From Ruminococcaceae bacterium UBA7135 (lineage in GTDB: Bacteria; Bacillota; Clostridia; Oscillospirales; Ruminococcaceae), in the NCBI GenBank assembly GCA_002492075.1, contig DKXD01000043.1, forward strand, positions 7,162 through 17,039: a stretch of DNA of 9,878 bases, read 5' to 3'. Positions 7,220 through 9,878 of the stretch are shown piece by piece. The translations under genes and the position numbers were made by a program. Below the pieces are notes generated by a model. It saw only the letters and a list, made by a program, of their open reading frames with translations, searched no databases and was not told the origin of the DNA. How positions within the stretch are numbered: the first letter of the stretch is position 1; the number at the start of each line of letters is the position of its first letter.

Positions 7220-7232
7220 ACAGTAATATAAT
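7204..7232 (+). promoter_or_regulatory. Sigma-A-type promoter for the alr leader
   Basis: TTGATT (7204-7209) is followed by a 17-nt spacer and a perfect TATAAT (7227-7232); a second TATAAT overlaps at 7232-7237. This is the best promoter match in the window. It would start transcription near 7239, about 200 nt before the alr ATG, leaving a long untranslated leader. Confidence 0.6.
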
Positions 7233-7372
7233 ATAATTAAGTTATCGATGAACAGGTCTCTTTTGTGTGACCGTAAACGTTATTTTATACGGTCTTCTCC
7301 GTCTTTAGCGAAAAAATTTCACAAAAGCCCATTCTTTAGCGGAGCTACCGTTCAAGAAACACCTAAAGCATC

Positions 7373-7411
7373 ATGTTTTATACATTTACATATAGTATAA
7401 CACATTTTTTT
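7373..7411 (+). terminator. Terminator-like hairpin in the alr leader
   Basis: The arms at 7373-7383 and 7395-7405 pair over 11 positions with one T-C mismatch (7377/7401), enclose an 11-nt loop, and run directly into T7 (7405-7411). The stem is AU-rich with only two G-C pairs, so it would be a weak terminator. It lies 16 nt before the alr ribosome site, where attenuators usually sit. The 3' arm contains TATAAC (7396-7401), which could alternatively be a -10 element, though with a poor -35. Confidence 0.45.
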
Positions 7412-7426
7412 GAAAATTTCAAGTAC

Positions 7427-7432
7427 AAGAGG
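7427..7432 (+). promoter_or_regulatory. Ribosome binding site fixing the alr start
   Basis: AAGAGG lies 7 nt before the ATG at 7440. An in-frame TTG at 7410 would add ten residues but sits directly on the T run and has no ribosome site, so the ATG is preferred. Confidence 0.75.
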
Positions 7433-7439
7433 TAAAGTC

Positions 7440-8576
7440 ATGAAGAATTTTTACAAAAGAACCTGGAGCGAGGTAAACCTTGACGTTTTAAAGGAAAACA
7501 TCGCGAAAATACATGAGATCTGCCCGAGCAAGGATATTATCGCGATAGTTAAAGCAAACGCATACGGACACGGCGATGTTCAATGCGCAAAAGCCATGAA
7601 CAGTTGCGGAGTACGTCATTTTGCTGTATCCAATCTGTGGGAAGCGCAGCAGCTGTCCGAAAACGGAATTGAGGGTGAGATACTTATATTCGGCTACTGC
7701 GACATAGCTTTGGTGTTGGAAAATCTGGATAAGAACTACGTTTTCACGGTCGGAGACACCGATTACGCCAAGGAGCTTTCTGACGCAGCTTTGGCAAAAA
7801 ACGCGAAAATTCCCGTTCACATCAAGATAGACACGGGAATGAGCCGCGTAGGCATAACGACCGAAGAGCAGCTCGACTTGATACTCGCTCAAAAGGGTTT
7901 GGACTGCCGCGCGGCGTATACTCACTTTGCCGTATCGGACAGTCTGGAAGAGGATGACGTCAGATTTACAAAGCAACAGCAGGAAATGATAATCGGAATG
8001 TGCAAAAAGCGGGGACTTGCCACTCACTCGCAAAACAGCGGCGGCATAATAAACCACAGGGAGTTTGAGGGCGATATGATCCGCGCGGGTATTATAATGT
8101 ACGGTCAGAAGCCCGACGAGCGTTTTCCGATACCTGACGGCATTCGTCCTATATTCCAGTTAAAGTCCGTGGTAAGTCAGCTTAAAACCATTCACCCAGG
8201 CGACACGGTAAGCTATGGCAGAACTTTCACGGCGGCGCGGGAAACTCGGCTTGCGCTTATCCCTTGCGGCTATGCTGACGGCTTCAACCGGCGACTTTCG
8301 GGCAATTGGAACGTTATGATCAACGGCAGACCCGCACCTGTTTGCGGACGTATCTGCATGGATCAGACGCTTGTGGACGTTACCGACATTCCCGATGTGA
8401 AGCTCGGCGATACCGTCACGGTATATTCCAGCGAGATCGAGGGCGGGTGCTCCGTCACCGAGGCAGCGAAACGTATCGGCACTATAAACTATGAGCTGCT
8501 GTGCGCAATAGGTACGCGCGTTCCCCGCATTTACATTGAAAACGGCAATCTGTCCGAAGTGCACAGGTACATATAA
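7440..8576 (+). CDS. alr: Alanine racemase
   Basis: This PLP-dependent fold-type III enzyme interconverts L- and D-alanine, supplying D-alanine for peptidoglycan. It is 378 residues from the ATG at 7440, normal for Alr. The PLP lysine is K38 in IVKANAYGHG. SRVG with R136 contacts the cofactor. The catalytic tyrosine is Y259 in SYGRTF. GYADG at 277-281 and CGRICMDQ at 302-309 (M307, D308) are also family landmarks. The N-terminal barrel spans roughly residues 1-240 and the C-terminal beta domain the rest. It is divergent from the LCP-like gene. The long structured leader upstream suggests regulated expression. A GC-rich hairpin follows the stop. Some Alr homologues prefer serine or other amino acids, but nothing here points that way. 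Confidence 0.96.
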   Translation: MKNFYKRTWSEVNLDVLKENIAKIHEICPSKDIIAIVKANAYGHGDVQCAKAMNSCGVRHFAVSNLWEAQQLSENGIEGEILIFGYCDIALVLENLDKNYVFTVGDTDYAKELSDAALAKNAKIPVHIKIDTGMSRVGITTEEQLDLILAQKGLDCRAAYTHFAVSDSLEEDDVRFTKQQQEMIIGMCKKRGLATHSQNSGGIINHREFEGDMIRAGIIMYGQKPDERFPIPDGIRPIFQLKSVVSQLKTIHPGDTVSYGRTFTAARETRLALIPCGYADGFNRRLSGNWNVMINGRPAPVCGRICMDQTLVDVTDIPDVKLGDTVTVYSSEIEGGCSVTEAAKRIGTINYELLCAIGTRVPRIYIENGNLSEVHRYI

Positions 8577-8604
8577 ATATTCGATAATCTTTCGGAACAC
8601 AGAA

Positions 8605-8634
8605 CCGCCGCTCTTTACGGGCGGCGGCATTTGT
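8605..8634 (+). terminator. Hairpin terminator after alr
   Basis: CCGCCGC (8605-8611) pairs with GCGGCGG (8621-8627) around a 9-nt loop, 28 nt after the alr stop. The following CATTTG is a short T tract, so the match is moderate. The hairpin could also stop minus-strand transcription coming from the 8732-8923 gene. Confidence 0.5.
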
Positions 8635-8654
8635 ATGTACGGCAAAATATAACC

Positions 8655-8693
8655 AGCCAACGCTCCCTCGGTTTTACCGTGGAAATATTGGCT
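8655..8693. other. Nested inverted repeat between alr and the small gene
   Basis: AGCCAA (8655-8660) is complementary to TTGGCT (8688-8693), and CGGT (8669-8672) to ACCG (8676-8679) inside it. There is no clear T run on either strand. It may help end the minus-strand transcript of the 63-residue gene, or be incidental. Confidence 0.25.
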
Positions 8694-8731
8694 CAATGGC
8701 TCTGGATAAGCTATTTTATTTTTTACAGCAA

Positions 8732-8923
8732 TCATATGCTAGCCAAATCACCGGCATAACAGTCAAACAATTTCCAAGTATTACCGTATCCGCCGCTAAA
8801 ATCTGCATTTATAGTATCGCTTTCAACTACATATACCTTTCTGCCGCCGTGTTCGTAAACGTCTACTACCGTTCCGACCAGTCCGGTGGAGAGAATTTTC
8901 ACTTTATTGTTTAAAGAATGCAT
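8732..8923 (-). CDS. Small beta-rich protein, DUF4926-like
   Basis: The 63-residue protein starts at an ATG (8923-8921) preceded by an AGGGAG ribosome site. It has no membrane segment or signal peptide. Residues 14-32 (the GLVGTVVDVYEHGG core and following VYVV strand) have the look of a small SH3-like barrel: a turn before VGTVVDVY, a strand, then an acidic loop and a C-terminal DLASI end. This resembles small DUF4926-type proteins, whose pattern is GTVV-(D/E)-V-Y...EV-F. I recall such proteins being encoded next to DUF6883-type genes, and the gene immediately upstream here has that flavour. It has its own plausible promoter. Family assignment is by eye; function unknown. Confidence 0.7.
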   Translation of the reverse strand: MHSLNNKVKILSTGLVGTVVDVYEHGGRKVYVVESDTINADFSGGYGNTWKLFDCYAGDLASI

Positions 8924-8957
8924 AATAAATCACTCCCTGTGTGCGGTAATAATTCTG

Positions 8958-8987
8958 GGTATACTGTCGGGGATATCTTTTTGCCAT
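8958..8987 (-). promoter_or_regulatory. Possible promoter of the 63-residue gene
   Basis: On the minus strand ATGGCA (8987-8982) is followed after 18 nt by TATACC (8963-8958), four matches each to the consensus. It would give a leader of about 27 nt. The sequence TGGCAAAAA here is also found before the LCP-like gene and before ilvD. Confidence 0.3.
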
Positions 8988-9001
8988 ACAGTACAAGAAC
9001 G

Positions 9002-9340
9002 CTACTTTTGTGTAATTTCCAAATCCATAAATATGCTGAATTTTTCTACACCATTCGAAGTCTTTTTCTCAACCGCCTTTCCAATATCGAAATTGTCGGA
9101 TATATCTTTCCGCAATCTCTCTCCACCGGCGGAACCATACCCGACATCGAAGAAATCCTGTGCGTGCTTTGCACCCTCAAGTAAGAAAAACATATTTATC
9201 TTATCATCGGCAATAAAAACACTCCCCGTCTTTTTTATACCACTATCGTCCATTTTTGTCAAGTGTTTTCCGTCATCAAATTCGAGAACGCACCTATAGT
9301 TGACGACATTCCCCGCGGGCGCTCCGAGGGAACTGTTCAT
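9002..9340 (-). CDS. Hypothetical protein, DUF6883-like, possibly a truncated toxin-associated domain
   Basis: The frame encodes 112 residues from an ATG at 9340-9338 to a TAG. Residues 47-64 (KINMFFLLEG...KHAQDFF), the VGY turn at 66-68, L76..DI and FDIGKAVEKK (84-93) give a pattern resembling DUF6883, which I recall as a stand-alone small protein and as a tail domain in polymorphic-toxin-like proteins. No ribosome site precedes the ATG. The frame stays open only 13 more codons upstream to a TGA at 9382-9380, and a strong terminator lies at 9390-9420, so there is little room for a promoter. The true start may be the in-frame ATG at residue 30, or the gene may be a 5'-truncated remnant. It is 78 nt upstream of the 63-residue gene. 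Function unknown. Confidence 0.55.
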   Translation of the reverse strand: MNSSLGAPAGNVVNYRCVLEFDDGKHLTKMDDSGIKKTGSVFIADDKINMFFLLEGAKHAQDFFDVGYGSAGGERLRKDISDNFDIGKAVEKKTSNGVEKFSIFMDLEITQK

Positions 9341-9389
9341 CCGATGCCAACCGACAGTGAGGGACGCACGGATAAAGGTTCATACAGAC

Positions 9390-9420
9390 AAAACAGCCGC
9401 CCGTTTCGAGCGGCTGTTTT
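9390..9420 (-). terminator. Intrinsic terminator of the manganese catalase gene
   Basis: AAAACAGCCGC (9390-9400) pairs perfectly over 11 bp with GCGGCTGTTTT (9410-9420) around a 9-nt loop. The A/T ends of the arms give a short T tract on either strand. It lies 64 nt after the catalase stop and is the strongest hairpin in the window; it could act in both directions. Confidence 0.8.
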
Positions 9421-9483
9421 AGTATTTGCCGGCTTTTACTTGTCTGTTAAAGTTCAAATCAAATGTCGGAGCACATCATCAAG

Positions 9484-9878
9484 TCACTTTTGGCAGTCCT
9501 TTATTTGGCTCTGGTAATAGTCGAGCAGCTCGCCGAAGCGCTGGAAATGCACCACCTCGCGCTCGCGAAGGAATTTAATCACCTCGTTTACATCGGGATC
9601 GTCAGACATACGGAGAATATTGTCATAGGTCGCTCTCGCCTTTTGCTCCGCCGCCAAATCCTCAACCAGATCGGCTATCGGATCGGCTTTGGACTGCAAA
9701 TACGCCGCCGTGAAAGGAACGCCCGCAGCATTGGCGGGATAGATCGCGTTGCCGTGATCGACATAATACGCGCCCGAACCGTACTTGTCAAAGCTCCTCG
9801 CACCCTCGCCATCGGTAAGCTGACCGACTATGCTTCCGATTATCTCAAGGTGCGCCAGTTCCTCCGTGCCGATGTCCG
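9484..9878 (-). CDS. Manganese catalase (CotJC-like), C-terminal part; start lies beyond the window
   Basis: The frame is open from the right edge to a TGA at 9486-9484, giving the last 130 residues. The visible part begins inside DIGTEELAHLE, whose E6 and H9 match the Glu-x-x-His dimanganese ligands of the ferritin-like catalase core. AAEQKARATYD (E77) and REREVVHFQRFGE (H110) match the second ligand pair. DDPDVNEVIKFL between them is typical of the family. These enzymes destroy hydrogen peroxide without haem; clostridial and Bacillus members include the spore-coat protein CotJC. The ending DCQK is short, as in CotJC-type proteins. A TTG at 9699 is in frame but is not the start. A strong terminator follows. 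Confidence 0.92.
   Translation of the reverse strand, partial: DIGTEELAHLEIIGSIVGQLTDGEGARSFDKYGSGAYYVDHGNAIYPANAAGVPFTAAYLQSKADPIADLVEDLAAEQKARATYDNILRMSDDPDVNEVIKFLREREVVHFQRFGELLDYYQSQIKDCQK

Larger units (their letters stand above)
7240..7439 (+). promoter_or_regulatory. Candidate structured leader (riboswitch or attenuator) of alr
   Basis: No gene lies in these 200 nt. Visible structure: an outer helix CTTTTGTG (7260-7267) with CACAAAAG (7320-7327), extendable by GG/CC after a bulge; inside it a hairpin GACCGTA (7269-7275) with TACGGTC (7288-7294). TCTTTAGCG occurs twice, at 7302-7310 and 7333-7341, 31 nt apart, and CTAAAG at 7363-7368 can pair with either CTTTAG. The leader ends in a terminator-like hairpin at 7373-7411. 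TTTTATAC occurs at 7283-7290 and again at 7376-7383 in the terminator's 5' arm, so the terminator's 3' arm (GTATAA) has two possible partners. I recognise no known riboswitch class and no T-box signature. The ligand, if any, is unknown. Confidence 0.45.

Noticed and set aside
7410..7439. N-terminal extension of alr from a TTG at 7410
   Set aside because: The TTG sits on the T run of the leader hairpin without a ribosome site, whereas the ATG at 7440 has AAGAGG 7 nt upstream and gives the standard Alr N-terminus.
8160..8735. Minus-strand open frame (191 codons) across the 3' part of alr
   Set aside because: It overlaps well-conserved alr sequence and the terminator hairpin, and its translation looks like no protein family.
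8886..9299. Plus-strand open frame (137 codons) opposite the two small genes
   Set aside because: No ribosome site. The minus-strand products have better composition and, for the 63-residue gene, a clear start signal.
9484..9699. Separate small gene starting at the TTG at 9699
   Set aside because: The frame continues upstream to the window edge with clear manganese catalase sequence, so this is only the tail of that gene.

Overview
The window looks like chromosomal DNA of a clostridial Firmicute, most likely a gut-type member of the Ruminococcaceae/Oscillospiraceae or Lachnospiraceae. This is inferred from protein style (ROK glucokinase with its zinc motif, Bacillus-type class I mannose-6-phosphate isomerase, a LUD-domain protein with a C-terminal cysteine cluster, a CotJC-like manganese catalase), GGAGG-type ribosome sites and mixed GC content. 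It is not a database result. No tRNA, rRNA, CRISPR array, transposase or phage structural gene is visible.

Layout. A co-directional minus-strand block fills positions 7156 down to 1. In transcription order it holds a membrane-anchored LytR-CpsA-Psr-like protein lacking the usual catalytic arginines (7156-6266), a LUD-domain protein (6195-5578), mannose-6-phosphate isomerase manA (5552-4584), a ROK glucokinase (4570-3602), a lipoprotein with tyrosine/YD-like repeats (3589-2645), dihydroxy-acid dehydratase ilvD (2575-920), and two related unknown genes (888-412 and 321 to beyond the left edge). From manA to the lipoprotein the gaps are only 12-13 nt and the ribosome sites abut or overlap the preceding stop codon, so these are probably translationally coupled. 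manA and the glucokinase both feed hexose 6-phosphates into glycolysis.

Between the two unknown genes, about 50 bp matches the 3' end of ilvD with one frameshifting deletion. Because the flanking proteins are also paralogous, this part looks like an old tandem duplication of 'ilvD tail plus downstream gene'.

Divergently, alanine racemase alr runs on the plus strand (7440-8576). Its roughly 200-nt leader has a good sigma-A promoter (-10 TATAAT, 17-nt spacer), two nested complementary helices, a direct repeat of TTTTATAC that allows alternative pairing, and an AU-rich terminator-like hairpin with a run of seven T just before the alr ribosome site. This arrangement is what a riboswitch or attenuator would look like, and it is the best candidate for an undescribed element here.

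Right of alr are two small minus-strand genes (8923-8732 and 9340-9002). They resemble the DUF4926-like and DUF6883-like small proteins that I recall being found as neighbours or near polymorphic toxins. A strong terminator and the last 130 residues of a manganese catalase, cut by the right edge of the window, follow.
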